Origin: Lineus longissimus
Taxonomy: Eukaryota; Nemertea; Pilidiophora; Heteronemertea; Lineidae
Assembly (NCBI RefSeq): GCF_910592395.1
Contig: NC_088313.1
Span: 14,090,437-14,154,436 of the forward strand
Length of the DNA stretch: 64,000 nt
Direction: 5' to 3'
Part shown: one piece after another, positions 1 to 9,668 of the stretch
How the letters are laid out: each line of letters opens with the position of its first letter
Numbering within the stretch: the stretch's first letter is position 1
Translations under genes and position numbers: made by a program
The notes under the pieces: generated by a model
What the model saw: the letters and a program-made list of their open reading frames with translations, nothing else
The model's database searches: none
Told to the model about the DNA's origin: nothing

Positions 1-880
1 GACCCTGAGAAACTTATCAAGGAAGTGGAACAAATGCCCCGCAAGGTGGCCAAGAGTATCATAGCATCGGCCAAGGTAGGTAGGTGGTGATAGTGACCAC
101 AAATTGATTCACTATTTGTTGAGTTCTTTTCTGCCTTAACCCACCCTCTAATAAAATTGATGATGAGAAATAATCATCTCGTGGCTTGAATGGATTTCTG
201 CCTGACTCTATATGAATAAAATCTATGCCTTTTCTGATTTCACGCAATGGCCCCTAAATCCACTTTTATAGTATTTAGGCTACACTTTTTTAATAAATTG
301 GATTACGAAACTTCTGATCAAAAACCTAAGTGGGTGGGGCGGGAATGAAAAAAAATGAAATAAATAAACATTTTTTCTTCAATCTCAGAAGCAATGTGGG
401 TGAATAAAAAAAAATCCATCAGACTGAAAATCTATGTGGGACAGGGAAATTAAAAAAAACATGCTTATCTTTTATCCATTTTAGTTTCAGATCATACAAG
501 GGGCACCCAAAAAATAACAATTGGTTGATATTGGTGATGGGGAATAATAGTTTTTCATTTCTCCATATTTTATGGTCGGGGAAGAAAAAAAAGTGTGTCA
601 AAAACGGTCATCAGGACTTTTTTTTCTCCACTTTACAGAAACTGACCCCCGGCAAGTTGGTAATCCAAGAAAATGCCTTTTGGCCTTCATTAAATTATCA
701 TGATTATTCTAAATAGTCCTCCAATCATTTCAGATGCTGCTGAATGATATGGTCGAATCGCTAAAAGACGAAGTGGAGGATCTAATAGCGATGCCAAATG
801 GAGCAGACGTCTCCATGAATGCAAACATGGACATTGACATGAGGTGGTTCGAGGATGACCTCAGCATCGAAAAAGGATGA
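1..880 (+). CDS. 3' end of an unrecognised protein-coding gene (last two exons)
   Basis: Two joined exons are visible: 1-75 (frame 1, ending before a GTAGGT donor) and 734-880 (after a TTTCAG acceptor, ending in TGA). Both are phase 0. They encode 73 residues of a C-terminus. The first part is basic and amphipathic (starts DPEKLIKEVEQMPRK), the second is acidic and helical (MLLNDMVESLKDEVEDL) and ends MRWFEDDLSIEKG. The charge pattern suggests a coiled-coil or helical tail, but I do not recognise the family. The rest of the gene lies left of the window. The 3' UTR probably runs to the AATAAA at 1,764 and holds one miniature transposon (1,199-1,427). Confidence 0.7.
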
Positions 881-1198
881 AACGTGTTATTTTTCCGCCG
901 ACACCACCATGTGCTGTCGACACCAATAATGAATGGTGAAGCTTAGTTTTATCTGAATGGTGTAAAATATTTAAAGGTGTTGCCGTCTATACTTTCCTCA
1001 ATAGCATTTGGTATGTTGAGAGAGGGTGTGTGCGACCAAGTGCTGGAGAATTGATATTTCAGAAGGGCATGACGTGCTGTGCATGTCACCTGCACATCAT
1101 GGAATCAAGTACATGACGTGCTATGGCCATCACCCGCAGCAAAAGGGTTAAAGTTTGTTATTGAAATACTGATGATGTGAATGCTGCCACTTTGTATG

Positions 1199-1427
1199 TT
1201 AAAGGGACAATATAGGCAGCAGCTAGGCAGGCTAGATAAAGTTACACAAAGTTGCCACTAGGGGTCTCTTACATCTCACAGTAACTACGAAATGATTCAC
1301 GCTTGTACAAGTAATACATGCATATATAGTGCTGAATCTGACATGACCCAGCGCCCTTACTTTGTATATTAGTCACCTGAAGATGGCCTAATTAGCCTCT
1401 CTGCTCCGGCCTATAGTCCCCCTTTAA
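1199..1427. mobile_element. TTAA-flanked miniature inverted-repeat element (family B, copy 1)
   Basis: A 229 bp element begins TTAAAGGGACAATATAGGC and ends GGCCTATAGTCCCCCTTTAA, so the ends are inverted repeats with TTAA at both borders. Other full or partial copies lie at 22,004, 29,053, 32,555, 41,120 and 46,904. There is no coding capacity. TTAA borders are typical of piggyBac-type elements, but the superfamily is inference. Confidence 0.7.
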
Positions 1428-1763
1428 CAATCATACGACCGGACAATATAAATCTTTGTGGACCAAAACTACCTCTTCCAGTTGGTTTTTGCTGCTCAAA
1501 GGCTTAAATGAAAGAACAACATGAAATTTGTCAGTACTCATTAAGCCATTCTTACTTCGAGGACATGTTGGACTGAGGTGCTGCAGAGGTGGTCATTTTT
1601 TGCCCTTTTTCACTGAAAAATAAAATGTTTGACTAACTATTATTTAATATCTTCAGTGAACAGGCCAGTTGCCTCTGCTATATATTTATTATTTATTATT
1701 TATTTTGTTTGTATTGAAAACAATTTTTGTAAGTAGCCAAAGATTAACTGAACAATAATGGTC

Positions 1764-1769
1764 AATAAA
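1764..1769 (+). terminator. polyadenylation signal AATAAA
   Basis: AATAAA followed by a T/GT-rich stretch (about 1,778-1,810). It is the best candidate 3' end for the gene that stops at 880. Confidence 0.5.
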
Positions 1770-3249
1770 CCTGATTATTTTTCTGCATTTGTTTTTGTTG
1801 GTTCTGTTGCTGCTATCCCACTAAAATCTCAAACCAGTTTGAGATACCTTAGGATTGGACATAGGTAACACTATTTTGGCTGGAACTGGAAGTCTTGAAG
1901 AAATTATTGTCCATTCATAATTGTAATGTCCACATCGTTTGGGTCTCTGGAGGGCGAATTACTGATCAGATTACTTTGAAGTTTGGTTTTCATTGATCCT
2001 TGCCTCAAGGCCAAACAGGAGGCCATGCAGAGACCTCTATTAGCCAGCATGTACATTCTGTGTACATTTTAATGAAAATAGGTTGTTGAAAAAAGTACAC
2101 CAAGGGTGCTTTAATTCCCACCAAATTTTATATGTGTTATGAAGAGGCTTTTATCAAAATAATAGTAAAAATTCAAAACATTCCAATACCGATTGCCTGA
2201 GAAAAATTGGTTTGTGTACAGGATTGCCATCAAATCGTCACTCACGGACTGATATGGGCCTACTAGAATACAAGTTATAAACTGGCCAGTGACACAATAT
2301 TTCCTTAAATTAATTATCAAAAAGTATATCCCTGTTATGGCCTGGCTCTGTAGACTAAGAATCCACCAAAGATTGAAGAATAAATCCACTTTCACCTATC
2401 AGAGTCATGTATTTACCACAGCTTCACAGTTCAGTACGGACTATATGCCACACTTCTGCCTGTGTATGAATACCGTACATGTCTCTGCCCAGGATGCAGA
2501 ATTTTTTTTTTAATTCGGCGAAGTCCAATGGTCACTTTGAGGGTCCCCTGGATGACCATTTTTTGTTTCTGGTTATTTCTCATTCACTCATTAGCTCTCC
2601 TTTAAAATGAGGTTAATGTCCCTATAAAACCTGGGAAGATGTTCCCTGGATAACAAAGAACAAATTCCCATCCTTGAAATTTCATCAAAAAAACATCCGC
2701 TTCTGTGTTCCATGATACTCACTAAAGTGCCGGAACCAGGTATTCTTGTTCTGCGTGTAATTCTGCATCTGGTCAACTGAATTACTTGGAGATTTTTACC
2801 ATTTTTGATGGCGAAAATCATGTTGAAACGATAATTGAATACAATGTTTCGTCGGCCATGTTGCATGCACGTGTGTGCTGTGTGCATGAACACCATGCAT
2901 TGACTGTGTGGATCGTCCATTTGCTTTTCGCGGGAACAGGACCGAGCAGGGGAGAATGGGGGAGGGGGAGGATTCTCTATGTTCCATTGAACAGTTAATT
3001 CCTTTGCACCACAATTTTCTCAAAAAAACCTTTCCCACCATGGGGATATTTTCCAAAACACTTGCACACAACTGACAACTTTTCTGTGTTGGAGGGGAAG
3101 TGTCCTTGACATCATCTTCACTAGAACTCTGTGGCATCCACATAAGTGTTGAGGGGCTCAAAGTACGTTGTGATTTTGTGACATTCACACTTTATACCTG
3201 CATAACAGCGATATAAGTCAAAAAGTTGGGATCAACAGTTCGGGGGCGG

Positions 3250-4200
3250 GGTACATGTCACTGTCATTAGTGTCAAAACCACATGTAGGTGTTCAGATTT
3301 CTCTCTCCACCGTGGTCAGGTCAATGTCAAGACCACAAAGATACCACAGTGTTCAGGTGCTGTGCCTTAAAGCCAGGTCCATATCACAACTACAAATTCA
3401 TAAAGACTAGTCTTCATGATTTATGAATTCTTGCAACCACAAATATATCTCGGCTTTCAGATGTCAATAGTTACAACCACCAATAGATCTGTGTTCAGAA
3501 TTCAGATGTCCCCTGGTGACAGGTTGCACAACCACAAATAGGTGTTTAGATCTCAGATGTCCCTTGAAGACAGGTCAATGTCACAACCAGATATAGATAT
3601 CTGTGTTTAGGTTTCACAGATCACTTGAAGTCGGGCAAAAGTCACAACCACCATTTCAGTATTCGCATTTGAGATGTCCCTTGAGGACAAGACCACAATG
3701 ATACCTCTGTGATCAGGTTTAAGAAGTTCCGTTAGGACAGGTCAATATCACAACCACAAATTTATCACTCTTCATTTCAGTGTAACAACCACACATAGAT
3801 CTCGGTGTTCAGATTTCAGATATTCCTTTAGGAAACAAATGTGACACAACCACAAATGGGTGTTCAGATTTCAGTGTCACAACTACAAACACATTTTTGT
3901 GTTCAGGTTAAAGATGTCCTTTGAGGACAAATCATTAAACCACAAATGGGTGTTAAGATTTCAGATGTGCCCTGAAGACATCTTTTTGGTAATTCACCTA
4001 GTTTGTAAGAGGGGAGTTTAATTGAAAAGCTGGTTTTACGAAGATGACAATGTCACAACCAGAATTAGATCCTGGCGTTCAGATTGTACATGCACATGTA
4101 CAGTAGATGTCTCTTGAGACAAGTCAATGTCAACCACAGAGATCAGATCCAATGTTCAGATTTCGGATGTCCCACCAGGACAGGTCGGTGTCCCGACCAC
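3250..4200. repeat. degenerate minisatellite array, units of roughly 60-75 bp
   Basis: A diverged motif recurs about a dozen times, built from 'gtcacaaccacaaatagat', 'gtgttcagatttcagatgtc' and 'ccttgaggacaggtcaatg'. Units vary in length and order, which indicates an old array. No coding signal is seen across it. Confidence 0.8.
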
Positions 4201-4350
4201 ATGTAATGTGGACCAAGCTGAAGGAAGCATCAATAGGATGGGAGCCATCAAATTCTGAAGAAAAATTCATTGCATTGCAAATGAAGTGAGGGGTCAGCCT
4301 TTGGTGTAACTCCATACAACTGTCTGGTGATTTCGCTCTGAACTTGTGAC

Positions 4351-4610
4351 ACTCTGATCGATCTGAAATGATCATTACCGTCCATCCCTCAGTTTGCAGC
4401 CCGATTGGCCCGATGGCGGAGAAATGGCGCCGTCAAAGGGGCATGATGATGGTTTAACCTATTGCGAATGGACACTAGACTCTGATCGGTCTAAAATAAT
4501 CATTATCGTCCACCCCTTGGTGAAATTTGAGGCCCGATTGCCCCTGCTTGTTACCTTCTGAGAGATGGCGATGTCATAGGGGAAGACAACCTATTGCGAA
4601 TAGGCAACAC
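4351..4610. repeat. two-copy local duplication, about 128 bp unit
   Basis: 'ctctgatcgatctgaaatga' at 4,351 recurs as 'ctctgatcggtctaaaataa' at about 4,479. Both are followed by a shared 'cgtccacccc...cccgattg' block and 'aacctattgcgaat'. Divergence is moderate. Confidence 0.65.
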
Positions 4611-4919
4611 AATTAACCAGTTTCAGGCCCACAGCTGTGCAGTTTTAGCGCTGTACGCGATTAAAAATGTTGTACATTGTTATCATTTTGTGAATTTAGT
4701 TATTAGAATAAAAACTGAAATAAGGTGCTGTTACTTTGCTTTATGTAAGGCAAAACACTATTGGAGAAATAAGATGATAAGCAGTAAATGCTTTGACTGC
4801 CAGTGCTCTACTGCGTTTTATGAATCTACAATGTTATTATACCTGAAAAAGATGCTCCACTCCTGTGTTGTTGATGCGTAGGTGTCTTCCAAAATAAACT
4901 GCTTTGAAGTTGGGCCACC

Positions 4920-5140
4920 TCAGAATTGAGACGGAATTCCAGCCCAGAATTCACCTGGTGGCATGGTGGGGACAATGTCACAACCTGTGATCAAAGCCAA
5001 TCAATCGTATGTAGATTAGTTTTGCCGGATTGCGACTTCGTCCCAGCCCAGAATTGACATTGCTCTGGTAGCATGGCGGAGACAATGTCACAATCTGTGA
5101 TCAATCGAAAGGAGATTAGTCTTAGGATGGTGACTTTGTC
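4920..5140. repeat. two-copy local duplication, about 110-120 bp unit
   Basis: Each copy holds 'cagcccagaatt', 'gtggcatggtggggacaatg' (or a close variant), 'tcacaa(c/t)ctgtgatcaa' and a terminal 'gattagt...gactt(c/t)gtccca'. There is no open frame of note. Confidence 0.6.
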
Positions 5141-5555
5141 CCAGCTGTGAGTGTAGTCCCCGCTACTGGAGCTGAACTAAAAACAAAAGTACATGCTGAC
5201 TTGCAACCTATAGGTAAAGAACAATGCCAACTAATGGCACTTGTGGAGATTTACCTGATGGATTATCTACACCATAGGCGTCATGGAGGTTCACCAGGCA
5301 AAAATTGTTCAATTTGTTGTGAAACAACACTAAAAATCAAGACCTTTCGTGTTTTCCCTGACCTGCCTGCCCTGTCAATTTGAGAGAAGACAGATAAAAG
5401 GGTACACCAGAAGGTCTTCAGCCAACCAAAATTGAGCACCAGAGGATACTGTGTTCTCACTTGCGATCTTGTCTGAGAGAGGTAGGCCACGCCAGGCTTC
5501 AGTCGTTGCCTATCAATTTTACTTTCCTTTTTTACGTTCCCTTTTCACATCTTAG

Positions 5556-5646
5556 GAGCACAGAAGCAAATGAGGAAGAATGTCCTGGTTCTAAGGAGGA
5601 GGATGCTGCATCACTCAAGACATCATTTCTTGACAGTATATGGTAG
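5556..5646 (+). CDS. possible orphan terminal exon (weak)
   Basis: A pyrimidine-rich tract and TTAG acceptor precede a frame encoding STEANEEECPGSKEEDAASL and ten further residues, then TAG. The composition resembles an acidic protein tail. No matching upstream exon was found, although a diverged copy of the acceptor region (5,968-6,020) shows the segment is duplicated; there the acceptor is CTTTGG instead of CTTAGG. It could be a decayed exon or chance. Confidence 0.18.
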
Positions 5647-6378
5647 AGACCATCAGCCTAGATGGGATTAAGATCGCCATAAAAGTTAGATACTCCCCCA
5701 AACTATAAAAATCCCTACAAACAAAATATTCCCACGGCCTGAGCCAAATGGGCTGCAAGGGTTAATAAACAACCTTGTACCCAGGATAAAAAATGAATAT
5801 TGCAGGTGAATGTATCAAGAAATTTTAAACTTTTTCCTAGGAACAAGGTTTCCATTAACCCTCCCATTCCGTTTGGCTCTGACCGTGGGAATATTTTTTT
5901 GCAAAGTTTCTGACTTATGAGAAGGATCTACCTTTTTTTCTCCCCTCTGTGTGGAATCGTTGCCTATCAATTGTACTTTAAAATAACGTTCCTTTTTCAC
6001 ATCTTTGGAGCACAGAAGTAGATGGAGGATCAGGATGTCGAAACACACTGTATTGGAGTCCTATTTGGCTCTGGAGTGGCAAGTCCAGAGGCCTAGGCCG
6101 AGGCCTATTTGGCTCTGGAGTGGCAAGTACAGCAATGGATTGGGAGGAAGGCCTAGGTTCCAGTCCATCATCACAACCGTCAATCTTTGTCCAAACATGA
6201 AGAAAATGAATAAAAATGGGAGACCTGTCGAGGTTATTTGCAAGACAGGCACATGCAAATACAGCTTAAAGGCCCCACCCTGTGTCTCATGTCATTGGCA
6301 ATGTAAAAAAAATCAATTCATATAAAAGGCCTTTGCCTAAAAAGAAAGTCAGAAGGCATGCTCAATTTCATAAGTGAG

Positions 6379-6482
6379 TTAGGCGACAGTGGTGCTGTCT
6401 AGCGGTAGAAAGTTGAACTGAAAGTTTTGGACGACAATTTCAGTTCCACTCTCTGCCGCGAGACAGCGCCACTGTTGCCTAA
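6379..6482. mobile_element. short hairpin element with 45 bp inverted arms
   Basis: TTAGGCGACAGTGGTGCTGT at the left pairs with ACAGCGCCACTGTTGCCTAA at the right, and the complementarity continues inward for about 45 bp at roughly 85 percent identity, with a loop of about 15 bp. This is a non-coding foldback or MITE-like element. Confidence 0.65.
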
Positions 6483-6558
6483 GGCAATTTCACAATGCGA
6501 GTCCAAGAATTGATTAGTTTTCATGCCAGAACCAGACTCAATGGATTTGATAGAAATA

Positions 6559-6680
6559 ATGGGTGATATGAATAAAGACTAGCAATTGCTTTTATCTAAA
6601 ACTTCATGTACATATACACTAGGCCTTTCTGTACAAAATTGAAGTAAAAGCATTTGCTAGTCTTTATTCATATCACCCAT
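6559..6680. mobile_element. near-perfect hairpin MITE, 122 bp
   Basis: The left arm ATGGGTGATATGAATAAAGA and following bases pair with the right arm ending TCTTTATTCATATCACCCAT over about 37 bp with a single mismatch. The loop is about 48 bp. There is no coding capacity. The near identity of the arms suggests a recent element. Confidence 0.75.
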
Positions 6681-7436
6681 TGACTCGCTTTAGTTGTCAA
6701 AACAGGTTCAGCACAGCCACAAGCCATCTTCCCACACAACTGAAAGTAGATATGATTCTCTGATGGGATCAAAGACGGTGGACGAGACTTTCACCAGTGG
6801 CAGGCAGGATCAGGGGCTTGTTCGGTGTACCCCTCTATTGACCTTGTCCGTTGCTCAATATAGGAGGCCTTCCTTGCACCCTTTGATTAAATATAGGTGC
6901 AGTCACTGTTCTTCAAACCTTCAGAGCTAAAAGCTTGTCATTCTCGGTGAATTGGTTCTCGAATGGGATTGTGAAACTCCTTCAGTGTTTAGGAAGAAAA
7001 AAAAGGCCACTCCGTTTTAACACAGAAACAGATTTTTATATTTCAAAATAAGAATCAGTTATATTTACATTTAATCATGTAACAAAATGAGCCATTCGTC
7101 CGTAAATGGGAAGTGTCCGCATGCCATTTCTTCTTACTGTTATATAGTTATTATCTTTGGTAATTACCTCAACCATTTTAGAAGCCTACATCAACTCTAC
7201 ATTTTATTCAGAAATCCTTCAGATTTCTGTCTGGGACCATCAGGGTCATTTGAGTTCAGCATTAATTCTTTGGCAGGCAAACAACAATGTTCTGATGATA
7301 GCACGGATGCTGATACATGTTGTTTGCCCACCAAAGAATCATTGCTGAACTTGGTATGTACATGTAGTACAATGTATTTGCCCATCTTTCTACACAACGG
7401 CATGATGAAATTTACATTCAGTGCGTATTTATGCAG

Positions 7437-8688
7437 ATTCTAGGGCATTTGCCCCCCAGACATCTGCCCCCCGGATCTTTCCCCCCGGATTTTTGCCTCC
7501 CGGACATTAGCCCCCCTAGGACTTCTGCCCCCCTAGGACATCTGCCCCCCGGACATTTTCCCCCCGGACATTAGCCCCCCTAGGACTTCTGCCCCCCTAG
7601 GACGTCTGCCCCCCCGGACATTTACCACCGGGGACAGTCAAAGAGAACTTGGATGAGTCGGTCAGTCCAAGAGTAGCAGGATGATCAGCTTTGGCCTGTA
7701 TTAATAGATTTAAGAGCATACTTATGTGCATTACTCCAGGGCAATCCATAGGTCAAATGTAAGAATGGTAAGGATTGCTGTATTTCTTTTAAATGAAAAT
7801 TACTGAAGGTAGCAGAATTACTGAAGGTAGCAGGTAGGCCACCCTTCAGTAATTTTCAGCACAAAATAATTTAAATAATGATTACCTTCTTTGACCTGTA
7901 CTATAACTTCATTTCTTGATTGGTTGTGATGGTGGAAGGAGACGGAGGTGTCATGTGAAGTTTTCTATTTTAATCAAACAACAAACACGTTTCAAAACAT
8001 CAGATATACATGTACATGTACTAAAAATAGATTTACAGAAACATTGTATGACAGAGGCATTTCTAAGAAAAGGAGTATCATTAGGCCACTTTAAAAAAAA
8101 GCTGGTTAGCGTCCTTGCTTCTGGGAGGAGGTGGGTAGGGGGAGGTGTTTTTGTTTTTTTTAATTCATTTTAAGGCTGAAAATATAGCTGCTGAGCAAAT
8201 AAAAAAAAATCTGAATCATGATAAAATCCGGGTAGGTGTACATTCTAGTGTAAAATGCACTATACATTTTTTTTGGCTCTCGAGCACTTTGTCGGGTAGA
8301 AAGGGGGACGCCAACTAACTTTTTTTTTATTCGGGCTTAGCTACGCAAGCCTATCCCTTCACAAGCATCGGAATAGCATTCCGCGACGTTACTATACATA
8401 GAATTATCGTTACTATAAATAGAAAAGATGTATTCAGAAATCCTATGGGGGCTAATGTCCGGGGGGGCAAATGTCCGGGGGGCAGATGTCCTAGGGGGCA
8501 GAAGTCATAGGGGGGCTAATGTCCGGGGGGCAAAAATCCGGGGGGCAGATGTCCTAGGGAGGCAGAAGTCCTAGGGGGGCTAATGTCCGGGGGGGGCAAA
8601 AATCCGGGGGGCAGATGTCCTAGGGGGGCAGAAGTACGGGGGCAGAAGTCCGGGGGGCAAATGTCCAGGGGGGAAGTGTCCTGATACC
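7437..8688. mobile_element. foldback-like element with iterated C-rich arms, 1,252 bp (FB1)
   Basis: The left arm (about 7,441-7,630) is an array of short direct repeats of the type GGACATCTGCCCCCC and TAGGACTTCTGCCCCCC. The right arm (about 8,447-8,680) is the reverse complement, GGGGGGCAGATGTCC and GGGGGGCAGAAGTCCTA. The 0.8 kb between them has no recognisable open frame. The exact 10-mer ATTTATGCAG lies on both sides (7,427-7,436 and 8,689-8,698) and is read as a target-site duplication. Long inverted arms of iterated motifs with 9-10 bp duplications recall foldback elements and non-autonomous Mutator-like elements; that assignment is inference. Confidence 0.8.
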
Positions 8689-8721
8689 ATTTATGCAGTA
8701 GGCCTTAAGTCACTATTAAAG

Positions 8722-8876
8722 TACAGTAGAACCTCTCTATTAAGGACACCCTCGGGACTGTGTCCTGATTAGAGAGGTCAAATTGAATGGTAACAACCAA
8801 CTTGGGACCAAAACTAGTGTCCTTAATGGAGAGGTTGTCCTTAATAGAGGTGTCCGCTAAGGGAGGTTCCACTGTA
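8722..8876. mobile_element. TA-flanked MITE, family A copy 1
   Basis: Begins TACAGTAGAACCTCTCTATT and ends GGGAGGTTCCACTGTA. The interior has further inverted copies of 'attaaggacacc' and 'ggtgtcc'. The terminal CAGTRGAACC with TA duplication is the pattern of Tc1/mariner-class (pogo-like) non-autonomous elements. Related copies occur through the window. Confidence 0.85.
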
Positions 8877-9486
8877 CATGTACAGCAAACATTGGCGACT
8901 TAACCATGAGCGATAAAAGAAGTGAAAGATAATTGGCATAATAGTCAAAAACTGCATATTAACCGCACAGAAAATGTACTTTGACTTCTGCGTGATATAG
9001 TAGCACTTGTACAAAATTATACTTTTGAAGCACTTAAATTATGACTAGCAAATTCATTCTTGGCAATCAGATCTTTAGAGTAGTTTTGACACATAGTCAG
9101 GTGGAAAGAATATACCCCATCAAGCTATATCCCTTGGGCGAGTGCATAGTTTTGCCAAATTCATGCAAACGCCAGACATCGGTGATGAATTATGTTGTGG
9201 AACAAAAAATAATTCAATCTGGTAACAAAGTAATTGCACATCCACAGTAAACCACAAAAGTTTTTCTGAGAGTTTCATTCATGTGAATGCATCTACGCAC
9301 ACCCTTGCGCATAGATAGTGCAAATGCTCCAACCCCTGAGCTACATGACCTTCGCATGAACTGCGCACAACTTACACATTTGCGCAGAATGCTGACCGTA
9401 TGTTTTGCCTACCTTATACGTAAAACACGCAGAAGCTTCATTGCTGTTGTAAGGCCACAGTTTTGTTATTTGTTGGATTACAAATT

Positions 9487-9492
9487 TTTATT
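9487..9492 (-). terminator. polyadenylation signal (TTTATT on the plus strand)
   Basis: AATAAA on the minus strand, 177 bases beyond the stop codon of the Tudor/CCHC gene. It gives a short 3' UTR. Confidence 0.55.
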
Positions 9493-9668
9493 ATAGAAAA
9501 ATTTTCAATATGAAATTGACAGGGGACCAGTAGCTAAACCTCTTCCAGTGGATTTTACCGAATGCGACCAAAAATTCCCCATTTCAGAGCGAAATTTCAA
9601 AGTTCAATAACATTAATAACAAAAATCAAAGTGATTTTAAAAGTGATCCAACATCACTGAATAATTTT

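Larger units (their letters stand above)
881..9668. other. repeat-rich intergenic region
   Basis: No convincing gene is seen between the TGA at 880 and the minus-strand stop at 9,669. The stretch holds the 3' UTR of the left gene, a degenerate minisatellite (3,250-4,200), two local duplications (4,351-4,610 and 4,920-5,140), a weak orphan exon (5,556-5,646), two hairpin elements (6,379-6,680), a foldback-type element (7,437-8,688) and a TA-flanked MITE (8,722-8,876). Open frames here are short and lack codon bias or matched splice sites. Confidence 0.6.

Noticed and set aside
2796-3188. 130-codon minus-strand open frame
   Set aside because: No domain and no splice context. It lies at the border of a repeat-rich region and reads as chance.
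3250-4200. CRISPR-like array
   Set aside because: Units are diverged, unequal and without unique spacers between identical repeats, and the DNA is animal. It is a minisatellite.
7087-7443. 118-codon plus-strand frame with an exon-like 3' half ending at a GTATGT donor
   Set aside because: The frame runs into the FB1 target duplication and its first half is hydrophobic noise. No joining exon was found.
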